Shown: positions 16,501 through 27,112, counted from the first letter of the stretch. The stretch: DNA of 64,000 bases from Kiloniella laminariae (GCF_027214005.1 NZ_JAPWGY010000011.1:1-64000), one strand, 5' to 3'. Notes: generated by a model not told the origin, from the letters alone. Numbers and translations are program-made.

Positions 16501-17361
16501 ATGTCCAGCATCGAAGAGTGGTTAATTGAGAATAAAGTTCCTGTGGGGAAGTGGGGAGAGAGTTTTTTCGATTTTCTCATCGATAACTTTTCAGGATTTT
16601 TTGATTTGTTTTCGGATGTCATGTCCTTTTTGATCAAAGGATCTGTTGATATTCTGCTCTATTTACCACCCATCGTTCTTGTGGCTCTGATCGCGGCGCT
16701 GGCACATTTTCTGCAGCGATCCTGGAAATTGAGTCTCTTTGTTTTTCTGTCACTTCTGTTCATTATTAATCAGGGGTATTGGCAAGAGGCGATTCAGTCA
16801 CTAGTTCTGGTAATCTACTCGACGATGGTTTGTATGGTTGTCGGGGTGCCCTTAGGCATCGCTGCTGCTCATCGACCCTGGCTGTTTTCTATCCTTCGCC
16901 CTATTCTGGATCTGATGCAGACCATTCCAACATTTGTTTATCTTATCCCGGCAATGATCCTGCTTGGGCTCGGGATGGTTCCGGGAATGATCGCTACTGT
17001 GATTTTTGCTGTAGCCGCGCCGATCCGACTGACCCATTTGGGAGTATCTTCGGTACCGACACCTTTGATCGAAGCTGCTGAGTCTTTTGGCGCAACAAAA
17101 AGTCAGTTGCTGTGGAAGGTTGAAATCCCCTTTGCCTTGCCGACGATTATCGCAGGGGTCACCCAGTGTATCATGCTGTCTCTTTCAATGGTGGTAATTG
17201 CTGCCATGGTTGGCGCGCCAGGACTGGGTGTGCCGGTGCTGCGGGCACTATCTCAGGTCAAGCCTGATATGGGGATCGAAGCAGGTCTGGCCATTGTGAT
17301 TATTGCGATCCTGCTGGATCGACTGTGCAAGCAGCGTAACGCTCCGGTCGACGGCGCATAA
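16501..17361 (+). CDS. choW: Choline ABC transporter permease ChoW
   Basis: 286 residues with about six to seven membrane helices. The permease EAA loop appears as LIEAAESFGATKSQLLWKVE near residues 190-210, and PTFVYLIPAMILLGLG is typical of ProW/ChoW. The chosen ATG at 16501 has AAGGG 8 bases upstream; a TTG at 16480 in frame is less likely. It forms the channel with ChoV. Its start lies 221 bases after choX, a gap holding the strong hairpin, and choV begins 11 bases after its stop. Confidence 0.92.
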   Translation: MSSIEEWLIENKVPVGKWGESFFDFLIDNFSGFFDLFSDVMSFLIKGSVDILLYLPPIVLVALIAALAHFLQRSWKLSLFVFLSLLFIINQGYWQEAIQSLVLVIYSTMVCMVVGVPLGIAAAHRPWLFSILRPILDLMQTIPTFVYLIPAMILLGLGMVPGMIATVIFAVAAPIRLTHLGVSSVPTPLIEAAESFGATKSQLLWKVEIPFALPTIIAGVTQCIMLSLSMVVIAAMVGAPGLGVPVLRALSQVKPDMGIEAGLAIVIIAILLDRLCKQRNAPVDGA

Positions 17362-17372
17362 GGGGACAGAAC

Positions 17373-18578
17373 ATGACATCTAGTGCAGTAGAATTCAAAA
17401 ATGTCGATATCATCTTTGGTGATCGGCAAAAAGAAGCAGTCCCGATGGTCGATGCCGGGAAAACACGTGAAGAAATCCTTGATGCCACAGGCTGTGTTCT
17501 GGGGGTTGCCAATGGGTCGATCACCATTGAAGAAGGCGAGATCTGTGTCCTGATGGGGCTGTCCGGATCGGGCAAATCCACCCTGTTACGCGCGGTGAAC
17601 GGCCTGAACAAGGTCACCCGTGGTGAAGTACTGGTGCGGGATGGAAACGACATGGTTGATGTGGCGTCCTGCGATGCCAAGACCTTGCGCCACATGCGCA
17701 CAGAACGGGTTTCCATGGTCTTTCAGCAGTTCGCGCTTTTACCCTGGCGGACAGTTGCCGAGAATGTCGGTCTCGGTTTGGAGCTCAAGGGCATGCCCAA
17801 GGCCGAGCGTGAAGCCATTGTCGAGGAAAAGCTGAAGCTGGTCAGTCTCGACAAGTGGAAAGACAAATACGCCCACGAGCTGTCCGGGGGGATGCAACAG
17901 CGTGTGGGGCTTGCCCGTGCCTTTGCCACAGATGCTGATATTCTGTTGATGGATGAGCCTTTTTCCGCGCTTGATCCTTTGATCCGGGATCATTTGCAGG
18001 ACGAATTGCTTGAGCTGCAGCGCAATCTGAAAAAGACGATTATCTTTGTCAGTCATGATCTGGATGAGGCCCTGAAAATCGGAACGCACATCGCGATTAT
18101 GGAGGGGGGGCGTATTGTCCAGTACGGTGAACCGGAAGAAATCGTGCTTAATCCGGCGAATGAGTATGTGGCCGAATTTGTCGCCCATATGAACCCGCTG
18201 AATGTCCTGCGCTGTGCCTCGCTGATGACCGAGGTCAATGACATGCGCCGGGATGGCAAGCAGCTGATTCTCGATAAATACGACGCTTTCAAGGTCACAG
18301 TTGATGCGCAGGGGGCTTTGGTAAAGGCGACCTTCGAAGACAAACTCGATCTGACACTCTTTCCTTATGGGGACGAAAGTGAACTTTCGGATATCGGTGA
18401 TTGTTCACTGGCGGTTGCTTCGCCGGACATCACGATGAAGCGGGCGATTGAACTGCGTCAGGCTACTGGAAATCCTGTGCTGTTGGCAGTTGACGGGCGT
18501 CTTGTCGGGGTTGTCGGTGATGAGGAGATTTATCAGGGTATCCTGCGTCAAAGTTCCATTGCCGATGCTGCTGAATAG
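17373..18578 (+). CDS. choV: Choline ABC transporter ATPase ChoV
   Basis: 401 residues. An ABC domain (Walker A GLSGSGKST, Q-loop FQQFALLPWRTV, signature LSGGMQQRVGLARA, Walker B ILLMDEPFSALDP, switch FVSHDLDEA) is followed by a C-terminal region of about 120 residues in the position of the CBS pair of the ProV/OpuAA class. In that class CBS domains sense ionic strength. The gene order choX-choW-choV matches Sinorhizobium. The stop is 3-9 bases before the HAD gene, showing co-transcription. Confidence 0.93.
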   Translation: MTSSAVEFKNVDIIFGDRQKEAVPMVDAGKTREEILDATGCVLGVANGSITIEEGEICVLMGLSGSGKSTLLRAVNGLNKVTRGEVLVRDGNDMVDVASCDAKTLRHMRTERVSMVFQQFALLPWRTVAENVGLGLELKGMPKAEREAIVEEKLKLVSLDKWKDKYAHELSGGMQQRVGLARAFATDADILLMDEPFSALDPLIRDHLQDELLELQRNLKKTIIFVSHDLDEALKIGTHIAIMEGGRIVQYGEPEEIVLNPANEYVAEFVAHMNPLNVLRCASLMTEVNDMRRDGKQLILDKYDAFKVTVDAQGALVKATFEDKLDLTLFPYGDESELSDIGDCSLAVASPDITMKRAIELRQATGNPVLLAVDGRLVGVVGDEEIYQGILRQSSIADAAE

Positions 18579-18587
18579 GGAATGGTA

Positions 18588-19304
18588 ATGCAGGAAACGA
18601 CCAAGGGCGAAATCAAGGGAATTCTGTTCGACAAGGATGGAACCCTGCTTGATTATGCCAAAAGCTGGATGCCTTTAAACCGGAAGGCTTCATTGATGGC
18701 CGCGGCAGGGGATGAAGACCTTGCCGCCCGTATTCTTGAAGCAACAGGCTATGATGCGGTACAGGACCGGGTGCTGCCTGGCTCGATGCTTGCTGCCAGC
18801 AGCAATGGTGAAATCATTGCCAAATGGTGTGAGTTTCTTCCCGACGTTGTCTATGAAGATCTCTTGGTCAAGGTCGAGAAGATTTTTCAGGAAGACGGCG
18901 AAACAGCGGCGGTCGCGGTGACCGATCTGGCTGTCCTGTTTGATCGCTTGAAGGCTAAAGGTTTGAAGCTTGGTGTTGCCACCAGCGACAGCGAGCAAGG
19001 GGCGCGACGTTCTTTGCGCCGCTTCGGGGCGATTGAAAAGCTCGATTTTATTGCAGGATATGATTCCGGACATGGCCTGAAACCAACGGCTGGGATGGTG
19101 CAGGGTTTTTGCGCTGCAATGGGACTTTCACCACATCAGGTGATGGTTGTGGGGGATAATCTGCACGATATGGAAATGGGCCACAATGCCGGGGCTGGTC
19201 TCAAGGTTGGTGTCTTGACGGGAACGTCTGAGCGAGAGCTGCTTGCAACCCTGGCAGATCATGTCCTTGAATCAATTGAAGAGCTGGAAAGTGTTCTCGG
19301 ATAA
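18588..19304 (+). CDS. HAD-family phosphatase, last gene of the cho operon
   Basis: 238 residues. HAD motif I is GILFDKDGTLLDY (nucleophile D and acid D), motif II is VATSDS, and motif IV is VVGDNLHDMEMG. The cap is helical, as in phosphoglycolate phosphatase (Gph) relatives. It should be a cytoplasmic Mg2+ phosphatase on a small phosphoester. It follows choV by 9 bases and is followed by a strong terminator, so it is part of the choline transport transcript. A phosphocholine-related role is an inference. The start at 18588 has AGGG 7 bases upstream; 18582 is an alternative. Confidence 0.8.
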   Translation: MQETTKGEIKGILFDKDGTLLDYAKSWMPLNRKASLMAAAGDEDLAARILEATGYDAVQDRVLPGSMLAASSNGEIIAKWCEFLPDVVYEDLLVKVEKIFQEDGETAAVAVTDLAVLFDRLKAKGLKLGVATSDSEQGARRSLRRFGAIEKLDFIAGYDSGHGLKPTAGMVQGFCAAMGLSPHQVMVVGDNLHDMEMGHNAGAGLKVGVLTGTSERELLATLADHVLESIEELESVLG

Positions 19305-19338
19305 GAGATTGATCCGAAAAAATATTTCGGACACTGTT

Positions 19339-19373
19339 AAAACCGCTGCTCACTTGTGTGCAGCGGTTTTTAT
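19339..19373. terminator. Terminator after cho operon, bidirectional
   Basis: AAAACCGCTGC pairs with GCAGCGGTTTT (19360-19370), followed by a short T-rich tail. On the minus strand it has a T-run too, so it can also end transcripts of the convergent binding-protein gene at 19381. Confidence 0.85.
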
Positions 19374-19380
19374 TTGGGAG

Positions 19381-20187
19381 TTAACCTGTGATATCCCCGT
19401 GTTCCGGGTCTCCAAGGTATTTGTCCATGATCCTCTGGATTGTGCCATCCTCTTGTAATTGCCTTATTATTTCATCATAGCGTTTGATCAGATCTTCCTT
19501 GTCAGGAAAATCGGATGCTTTGCTGAAGACATTGTAATAGCGCGTGGATTTTAAGGGGGTTGGCAAGTAGGATATTTTGCTCAGATTGCCTCTGTGTTTT
19601 TCTTCATAAAGTGTGCTGATGGTGTTGAGGGGAACCAGATCAAAGCGTCCGGCCAGCAGCTTTGAAATCTGTTGGTCATTATTGGTCGTGATATCCAGTT
19701 GAAGACCTGCTTGCCAAAACTCCGGGGTGTAGGCAACGTCCTTGGTTGCTCCAATAGCCAATCCCTTGAGGTCAGCCAGCTCGTTGAATTTGTATTTACC
19801 GTTGTCTTCCCGGCGAATGAAGAAGTTCCAGGTAAGGTCGATATAGGATTCTTCTGGGTAGATCAGATACTCAAGCCTTGACTGTTTTTTCGAAAAAAGT
19901 ACGAGCATGTCGGCTTTGCCGCGGCGGGCTTCTTCCTGAATTCGGGCATCAGACTTGATCAGGCGCAGTTGAAAGCCGAGATTAAGTCTTTTCATTACTT
20001 CCGTAATGATTTCTACATCTATCCCCTTTAACTCGCCATTTTCTTCGTATTTGAAGGGAGCCTGAGGTGTTGCCAACAGGATCAGGTCCCGGGCCTGAGC
20101 AGGTGAAATCAGGGGGGGTATAAGCATGAATAGGCAGGGAAGCAGCAGCTGCTGAAAAACTGACTTTATCCAGTTCCTGTTAGTCAT
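19381..20187 (-). CDS. Orphan family-3 amino-acid-type solute-binding protein
   Basis: 268 residues from the ATG at 20187, which starts a signal peptide (FQQLLLPCLFMLIPPLISPA, cleaved near AQARD). The mature part shows the SBP_bac_3 order: PFKYEENGELKGIDVEI, then RGKADMLVLFSKKQSRLEYL, ADLKGLAIGATKDVAYTPEF, and a QLQEDGTIQRIMDKY C-terminus. No permease or ATPase is linked. The open frame continues to 20406 but that extension has no signal sequence. It could feed a distant transporter or a sensor. Confidence 0.75.
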   Translation of the reverse strand: MTNRNWIKSVFQQLLLPCLFMLIPPLISPAQARDLILLATPQAPFKYEENGELKGIDVEIITEVMKRLNLGFQLRLIKSDARIQEEARRGKADMLVLFSKKQSRLEYLIYPEESYIDLTWNFFIRREDNGKYKFNELADLKGLAIGATKDVAYTPEFWQAGLQLDITTNNDQQISKLLAGRFDLVPLNTISTLYEEKHRGNLSKISYLPTPLKSTRYYNVFSKASDFPDKEDLIKRYDEIIRQLQEDGTIQRIMDKYLGDPEHGDITG

Positions 20188-20376
20188 CAATGCATTTCCC
20201 CAGACAATTTTCAGACAATTTTCCCTGAAAACGACAGGTCGTGATGTGAGAGTAATCTGATTGGCCAAGAGGCTCACATCCTGAATAGACGAAAAAAAAG
20301 TGTCAGCCTCCAAGCCATTCTTTGAAGGCAAGCTTACTGCTTTGGGGGTTAAGGTTTGGTGAAGTCGTTTGTTTGT

Positions 20377-20419
20377 AAAAAAGCCAGAAGGGGTGTGATT
20401 GCACACCCCTTCTGGCTTT
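20377..20419 (-). terminator. Strong terminator of the betaine-homocysteine methyltransferase gene
   Basis: AAAGCCAGAAGGGGTGTG pairs perfectly over 18 bp with CACACCCCTTCTGGCTTT, with a 4-base loop (ATTG). On the minus strand it ends in six Ts, and it starts about 28 bases after the methyltransferase stop. Confidence 0.92.
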
Positions 20420-20447
20420 GACGGTCGTTATTGAGCTTGTGATCTTG

Positions 20448-21530
20448 TCAAAGTTGGCCGGGAAATTTCCCGTCGTCTGCTGCCTTGCGTTTGGGATCGC
20501 GTCCTCGACGACGCCCCTCACGGGCTGGAGCTTCAGGCTTTGATCCTAGAGGACCCAGGCTGTTTTGCTCTCTTGCACCATTGGATATTTCGCCAAGGCG
20601 GGCGACAACTTCATCCAGGCCAGGTTTTTTGCCTCGGGTGTGACTGTCGAGTGCGTTGCGCATATGGCGCACATGATCCGGGGAGGTACCACAGCATCCG
20701 CCGATGATACGGATCCCGGCATCAACGGCAATTCTGGCATAATCCGCCATCAGCTCTGGGGTGCCGTTATAACGTATGGCACCATCCACATACTCGGGGA
20801 TACCGCAATTGCTTTTCGAGACGAGAATATCACCTTCCTCGGCGGCCATTGCCATATTGATCAGAGCAGCAACCATTTCCGAAGCACCAACCCCGCAGTT
20901 AGCGCCATAGGCAACAGGAACCGGTGACAGTTCCTTGACCTTGCGGGCAAAGTTACTCGGGGTCAGGCCCATCATCGTCCTGCCATTGGTATCAAAACTG
21001 AGTGTTGTAACAATAGGCAGACCGGTTTCGCTGCAGGCTGTAACGGCTGCTTCAAGTTCTTCCGGGGCGGAAATGGTTTCAAGCCAGAGGACATCTGCAC
21101 CGGCACCCGCCAGAGCAACGGCCTGCTCACGGAAGGCGTCTATCCCTTCCTGGCGGGTCAGGCTGCCGACGGGCTCAAAGATGTCGCCTGTTGGCCCCAT
21201 GGAGCCTGCAACAATAACAGGGCGACCGGCGCTATCGGCAACGCGCCTGGTGATTTCCACCGCAGCAGCATTCAGCTCTGCAACCCGGTCTTCCATCTTG
21301 TGCAGTTTCATCCGGTTCCTGGTGCCGCCAAAGGTATTGGTCAGGATGATGTCCGATCCGGAATCAACAAAGGCTTTTTGCAGATTATAGATTTTTTCGG
21401 GCTGTTCGATGTTCCAGAGCTCGGGCGAGTCTCCGGTTTCCAGACCCACATCGAAAAGGTTGGTCCCGGTTGCCCCATCGGCAAGCAGCCAGTCACGCTT
21501 GCTCAGAAGCTCCAGAAATTTGTTCGACAT
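20448..21530 (-). CDS. Betaine-homocysteine S-methyltransferase-like enzyme
   Basis: 360 residues of the Pfam homocysteine S-methyltransferase barrel. The N-terminus has LLADGATGTNLFD; zinc-ligand cysteines lie in GANCGVGASE and IIGGCCGTSPDHV; NTFGGTRNRMKLH is typical of the bacterial BHMT branch. It transfers a methyl group to homocysteine, giving methionine; with betaine as donor it yields dimethylglycine. The charged C-terminal tail after about residue 320 is non-conserved. The neighbourhood (choline uptake, betB, dimethylglycine dehydrogenase) supports betaine as donor; S-methylmethionine is a possible alternative. Confidence 0.8.
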   Translation of the reverse strand: MSNKFLELLSKRDWLLADGATGTNLFDVGLETGDSPELWNIEQPEKIYNLQKAFVDSGSDIILTNTFGGTRNRMKLHKMEDRVAELNAAAVEITRRVADSAGRPVIVAGSMGPTGDIFEPVGSLTRQEGIDAFREQAVALAGAGADVLWLETISAPEELEAAVTACSETGLPIVTTLSFDTNGRTMMGLTPSNFARKVKELSPVPVAYGANCGVGASEMVAALINMAMAAEEGDILVSKSNCGIPEYVDGAIRYNGTPELMADYARIAVDAGIRIIGGCCGTSPDHVRHMRNALDSHTRGKKPGLDEVVARLGEISNGAREQNSLGPLGSKPEAPAREGRRRGRDPKRKAADDGKFPGQL

Positions 21531-21849
21531 GTGTCACCTACCTAACAAAGGATAAAATAATATCTTTGAAACTAGGCGGTTTTGACAAATTGCGCAAGCT
21601 ATATCAGGAATTCTTTATATGGTTTTACTGCTCTTTCATGCAGATCTGCCTGTTGCCGGAGACATGCAGGTGCAGAAGCAGTGGTAAAAAAATGATATTT
21701 TGTTCTGTCCTGACTGTTCATCTGTTGGAAAAAGGACTACATATAGGCCCCTCGCAATTGCTCTCCTGTCTGTTTGAGCGACGCCATGGTGCTCTGGCAT
21801 ATGGCCGAACAGGAAGCTTGTGTGTGATACAGGGTTGGAAAACGGGTTC
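21531..21849. other. Intergenic region between methyltransferase and kinase-like gene
   Basis: An AT-rich divergent promoter region. On the minus strand a TTGTCA hexamer and AGATAT/TATTAT hexamers are candidate promoter parts for the methyltransferase. A weak CAAAG/CTTTG hairpin lies at 21547-21569. I do not recognise a SAM or SAH riboswitch. Confidence 0.3.
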
Positions 21850-23439
21850 ATGTCGAGTTTAAAAGATCGCAAGATCGGTGCAGGTCGGTCCGCAACAGTC
21901 TATCTGGATTATCTTCCGGACGGGCGGGCAACGGCACGGAAAATATTTGTCGGATCAACGCTTGCCGGGCTGGTCCACAATGTGATCTTTGGCGCGAACA
22001 ATCCCTATATCTGGCACCGTGGATCCATTGCCGAGGCCGCTTGCCGTCGCCGGGTTCTTTCAAAACTGATGAAACTCTGGCTGCCGGGCAAGCTGCGCAT
22101 CGCGGAAATTATTTCAGTTTCCTGGAATGAGGACTTCCGGGCCAACGAAATTACCATGGAATTTATTGATGGCCGGGCACCTTCCCTGCATCATCCTTTT
22201 TCTTCGGAAAAAGAGGGTGAGATAAAGGATCTGGTCGAGAACGTGATGAAACCGCTGCAAGGGCTTTTGCTTGATGCCGGTTTTGATGGTCTGGCCTGGC
22301 AGGCGGGGTATGGTAATCCGGTCGCGACCAGCAATTTCCTGCTGGAGACAACAGACACAGGGGAAAACCGCTGGGTCTGGGTCGATCTTGAATCTGGCGT
22401 TCCGGCCCTGTTTCCGGCGAACCCGATCCTGCTTTTTACTTTTTATCTGCAACGCACACTGCTCAATGGCCGCCCGCTTTATGACGATGTTGATGTTCCG
22501 CGTTTGCGGGACTATGTATCACGCCATCAGAAAGAACTGGGCGCTGTCCTGAGCGAAGCAGAACTGGCGGAATTGGCGCAGGATGTTGAAGAACTTCTGC
22601 CGGATGCGGGTGACTGGCGCTTTATGTCCCGTCTTCAACGCAGTCTCCAGTCCCGACTTGCGCGAGGCAAGATATCTGAAGAAGAAGTCTCCCATTATGA
22701 AACCCGGCCTGTCCGCTGGTATGCCCGGCTCGCCAAAGAGGGAGTGGCCAAGGTTGCACGCAAGGCTGGAGAGCTGTTACGGGACAGCAAGCTGGTCAAA
22801 CAGCTGACACATATTGTCCCCAAGGTTCGCGCATTTGTCCTGTTGCCGTCCTATCGCAGCCAGCTCAGCAGACTTCTGGTCGCCCGGGGAATAGAAGATT
22901 GGCACAAGCGTCGCCAGCTTGATGATCGTGAAGCAGATTTGCTCAAGCATGAAATCGAAACCGGCGAGACCAGCCTCTACATTACCGATTTTGGTATTCT
23001 GATGGCGGTGAAACCCTTTGTGAAGGTTATCACGCTGGCAATCCTCTTTACCCTGGGGGCTTTTGGCGTTATTGACGTCCTTGGCGGTATCATTGGCTAT
23101 CTGAGCTCAGGGGTTATTGTCCGTACAATCTACACGACCTGCCGGATTATTGCCTCGACAGGCCGCAAGGCCCACCAACCCTGGATCGCGCTGGTCGTCG
23201 GATTTTTCCCCGTGGTTGGCAATGCTGCCTATCCTCTGCAACTTCTCTATGAAGGTACCCGGGGGGGCAATGCGGTTGCCAAGTTTATCATCTATGATCT
23301 GATGGCCCGGCTTGGTCGTGCTGTTCCGATCTGGGGTGGACCAGACACACTGGTAGAACACAAGCTCAACAGTATCGGTGACCTGTTGGTGCGCAAGCGA
23401 CAGGCCTTACCGGAACTCCATGAGAAGCAGGTTTTCTGA
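21850..23439 (+). CDS. Kinase-like membrane protein of unknown function
   Basis: 529 residues. The start at 21850 is favoured because the ten residues before it (from 21820) are not needed for the domain. Residues 1-30 hold a glycine-rich-loop-like IGAGRSATVYLDY followed by ARKIF with a lysine; GFDGLAWQAGYGNPVATSNF and WVWVDLESG near residues 150-190 resemble the catalytic and metal loops of RIO/ABC1-like kinases. The middle is basic and helical. Near residues 385-480 come membrane segments (VITLAILFTLGAFGVIDVLG and IALVVGFFPVVGNAAYPLQL). This suggests a membrane-attached lipid or small-molecule kinase or pseudokinase; no family name is recognised. Confidence 0.6.
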   Translation: MSSLKDRKIGAGRSATVYLDYLPDGRATARKIFVGSTLAGLVHNVIFGANNPYIWHRGSIAEAACRRRVLSKLMKLWLPGKLRIAEIISVSWNEDFRANEITMEFIDGRAPSLHHPFSSEKEGEIKDLVENVMKPLQGLLLDAGFDGLAWQAGYGNPVATSNFLLETTDTGENRWVWVDLESGVPALFPANPILLFTFYLQRTLLNGRPLYDDVDVPRLRDYVSRHQKELGAVLSEAELAELAQDVEELLPDAGDWRFMSRLQRSLQSRLARGKISEEEVSHYETRPVRWYARLAKEGVAKVARKAGELLRDSKLVKQLTHIVPKVRAFVLLPSYRSQLSRLLVARGIEDWHKRRQLDDREADLLKHEIETGETSLYITDFGILMAVKPFVKVITLAILFTLGAFGVIDVLGGIIGYLSSGVIVRTIYTTCRIIASTGRKAHQPWIALVVGFFPVVGNAAYPLQLLYEGTRGGNAVAKFIIYDLMARLGRAVPIWGGPDTLVEHKLNSIGDLLVRKRQALPELHEKQVF

Positions 23440-23497
23440 TCCTTGTGTTGTTGATCCTGAAGACAAAAGCCGTGTTTCTTTAAAATAGAGATCGGTT

Positions 23498-24217
23498 TTA
23501 ATTGAGTTCTGCCTGGGTTCCGAGAAATTTCTGCAGACGGTTTACCAGCTGGGAAAAAGTCTGCTCATTTTCAAAATCGGCAGAGATATACTGAAAAAAC
23601 AGTTTTCCTTTTAGGACTTGGGGCGCACCCACTGTCGCGGTGATTGCGGGCTTTCCGAATTCGTCAATAAGATTTTGTAAAACGCCGACGTAACAGGTTG
23701 TCTGGTCCTGTTCGACGACACCCAGAAATTCGTTATTGTTTACTTTGATCTGTGAACCAGCCTCAACGCTATCTGTTGCCTGTGTCATCAACTGTTCCAT
23801 GTGTTCTTTGGGATAGATATTCATGCCCTGACAGATACCCTGGATCGTATTTTTTTCGGTGGCCGTAAAATCTTGCTGTATGGTTGATCTCATAACCTGG
23901 ACAGACATCAGATCATCAAGGGTATCTTGCTCCCCCGCCCGCCATTTTTTCAGTCCCTGGCAGGGCGTTATCATGGTGATAATCTCGTTTGCGGGATTGG
24001 CTTGGGATAATATCGAGAGAAGACGCGCATCTCCGGGATATTTCTTGTCCAGAAAACAATAATCATCGGGTGCAGCTATCGCGACCTCCTTGCCGCCAAT
24101 ATTGAAAGCCTCGGTCGCAGCCAGAGCAGTGCTGTTGGACTGGAATAAATGTATGGCAACTGCAAAAGGGAATATTAAGAGTGTTCGTAGAGGAGGTAAT
24201 TGTTGTGTTTTTTTCAT
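23498..24217 (-). CDS. Exported protein of unknown function
   Basis: 239 residues with an N-terminal signal sequence: basic start KKTQQ, hydrophobic LLIFPFAVAIHLFQ, cleavage near TALAATE. The mature part has four cysteines (CFLDKK, CQGLKK, CQGMN, CYVG), compatible with disulfides in the periplasm. No conserved domain is recognised. It converges with the kinase-like gene and is divergent from the binding-protein gene at 24380. Function unknown. Confidence 0.6.
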   Translation of the reverse strand: MKKTQQLPPLRTLLIFPFAVAIHLFQSNSTALAATEAFNIGGKEVAIAAPDDYCFLDKKYPGDARLLSILSQANPANEIITMITPCQGLKKWRAGEQDTLDDLMSVQVMRSTIQQDFTATEKNTIQGICQGMNIYPKEHMEQLMTQATDSVEAGSQIKVNNNEFLGVVEQDQTTCYVGVLQNLIDEFGKPAITATVGAPQVLKGKLFFQYISADFENEQTFSQLVNRLQKFLGTQAELN

Positions 24218-24379
24218 ATCTGTTCCCGATGTCTTGGCTTTGTTTTATCCTACTGAGAGAAAATGAATTCGTCTAATAGTGGTATTAATTATCATAAATC
24301 TCTTGTGAATTGTTTTCCTGCTACAATCTCATGGTTCTTTTCTGCTAACATATAGCTATCGTGCTAAACAGGAGGTACT

Positions 24380-25207
24380 TTGTTCTTGTTCTGCTATAGC
24401 GAAGACATTCGTCGCTTCTCGTGTCATGTCAGGAAAGCGTTGCCCCATCCGGGCCGGGGTCTTCTGTTTCTTATGATTGTTACTGCAGCATATGCCTGCC
24501 TGTTAAGGGGGACCGATGCAGCTGAACTCAAGGTGTTGTTTCATGCGCGCGCGCCCTATTACAGTCAGTCTGGCGAGCAGGTTACCGGGCTGATTGCGGA
24601 TCGGACAGCCGAGGTTTTTCAAAAGGCTGGTATCGCTTTTTTCTGGGAAGAGATGCCGCCTAAAAGGCAACTGGTAACAATCAGCAAAAATCTTGAACCT
24701 GTTTGTGCTGCAGGCTGGTTCAAAAATCCCGAGCGCGAGGCTTTCGCCCGTTATACACTGCCGATATACCAGGACAGGCCGACTGTTGTGCTTACCCGTC
24801 AGGATGCGACAGCGGTGATTATACACAAACGGATTGATGGTTTGCTGGCGGATGTGAGAGCGACACTTCTGATCCGGGATGGCTATTCCTATGGCGCTTT
24901 CCTTGATGACAGGATCAATGCCGTGAAGCCCAAAATGACCGCAACCAGTCAAACAAATGCCGTAATGGCGGATATGATCACCCGGGGGCGGGCAGATTAC
25001 ATGTTTATGGCCGAGGAAGAGGCAATTTCCTTGCTGGGAGAACTGGCTTTTGATGGTGGGGGGCTGGCTCTCCATACTTTGGACGATATGCCTGTCGGCA
25101 ACAAGCGCCATATTATCTGCAGCCAGCAGGTCAGCACGGCAATTATAGAAGCCCTTGATCGGGTAATTGAAGCTCTGAACGAAGCAAAAGTTGATGATGC
25201 AAGCTGA
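24380..25207 (+). CDS. Orphan periplasmic amino-acid-type solute-binding protein
   Basis: 275 residues. The start is a TTG at 24380 directly after a consensus AGGAGG (24370-24375), 4 bases away; no upstream ATG is in frame with a site. A signal/anchor helix (LLFLMIVTAAYACLL) precedes AELKVLFHARAPYY. The fold elements GLIADRTAEVFQKAGIAF and a conserved AAGWFKNPEREAFARYT segment match a stand-alone SBP_bac_3-like family. No permease is linked. It is the fourth such gene in the window; the role could be sensing. Confidence 0.7.
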   Translation: MFLFCYSEDIRRFSCHVRKALPHPGRGLLFLMIVTAAYACLLRGTDAAELKVLFHARAPYYSQSGEQVTGLIADRTAEVFQKAGIAFFWEEMPPKRQLVTISKNLEPVCAAGWFKNPEREAFARYTLPIYQDRPTVVLTRQDATAVIIHKRIDGLLADVRATLLIRDGYSYGAFLDDRINAVKPKMTATSQTNAVMADMITRGRADYMFMAEEEAISLLGELAFDGGGLALHTLDDMPVGNKRHIICSQQVSTAIIEALDRVIEALNEAKVDDAS

Positions 25208-25230
25208 AGCGGGATCACGATTGAAAGTTG

Positions 25231-25728
25231 CTATTTTGTAAACTGGGATTTGGAGCCGGTCTGTTGCAGGGGATTTGGCAAGGAGTTGCGTTCAACAATG
25301 GACCGCAGGGCAAAGCGGGATCTGACCGCGCGAATGGTCGGGATACGGGTCAGTTTTTCCTGGAGAAACTTTTCAAAGGTCATCAGATCCGGCGCAACGA
25401 CCTTGAGCAGAAAATCCTGACTTCCAGTCATGAGGTAACATTCGACCACCTCTTCAAAGCGTTCGATGGCTTCTTCAAAAAGTTTGAGGTTTTCCGAGGC
25501 CTGTTTTTCCAGCTCGACCGAGACAAAGATGTTGATCATGTATCCAAGCTTGGTCTGGTCAACGATGGCCGAGTAGCCTTTGATCACACCTTCGTCCTCA
25601 AGCATCTTGACCCGCCGGGCACAGGGGGTGGGCGAAAGGCCAACCCGTTCGGCCAGATCAATCGAACGGATACGACCTTCTTTTTGCAGGATTCGGAGAA
25701 TCTTCATGTCAATGGCGTCGAGTTGCAT
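25231..25728 (-). CDS. Lrp/AsnC-family regulator, likely of the bkd operon
   Basis: 165 residues. The helix-turn-helix LDAIDMKILRILQKEGRIRS, then DLAERVGLSPTPCARRVKML is standard for Lrp, followed by a RAM domain with GSQDFLLKVVAPDLMTFEKF. Lrp-type BkdR proteins activate branched-chain oxoacid dehydrogenase genes in response to branched-chain amino acids. This gene is divergent from that operon with a 149-base AT-rich gap, so that role is likely. Confidence 0.88.
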   Translation of the reverse strand: MQLDAIDMKILRILQKEGRIRSIDLAERVGLSPTPCARRVKMLEDEGVIKGYSAIVDQTKLGYMINIFVSVELEKQASENLKLFEEAIERFEEVVECYLMTGSQDFLLKVVAPDLMTFEKFLQEKLTRIPTIRAVRSRFALRSIVERNSLPNPLQQTGSKSQFTK

Positions 25729-27110
<1,382 letters not shown>

Positions 27111-27112
27111 CC

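Noticed and set aside
21531-21849. SAM or SAH riboswitch before the methyltransferase
   Set aside because: No conserved motif is visible; only a weak hairpin is present.
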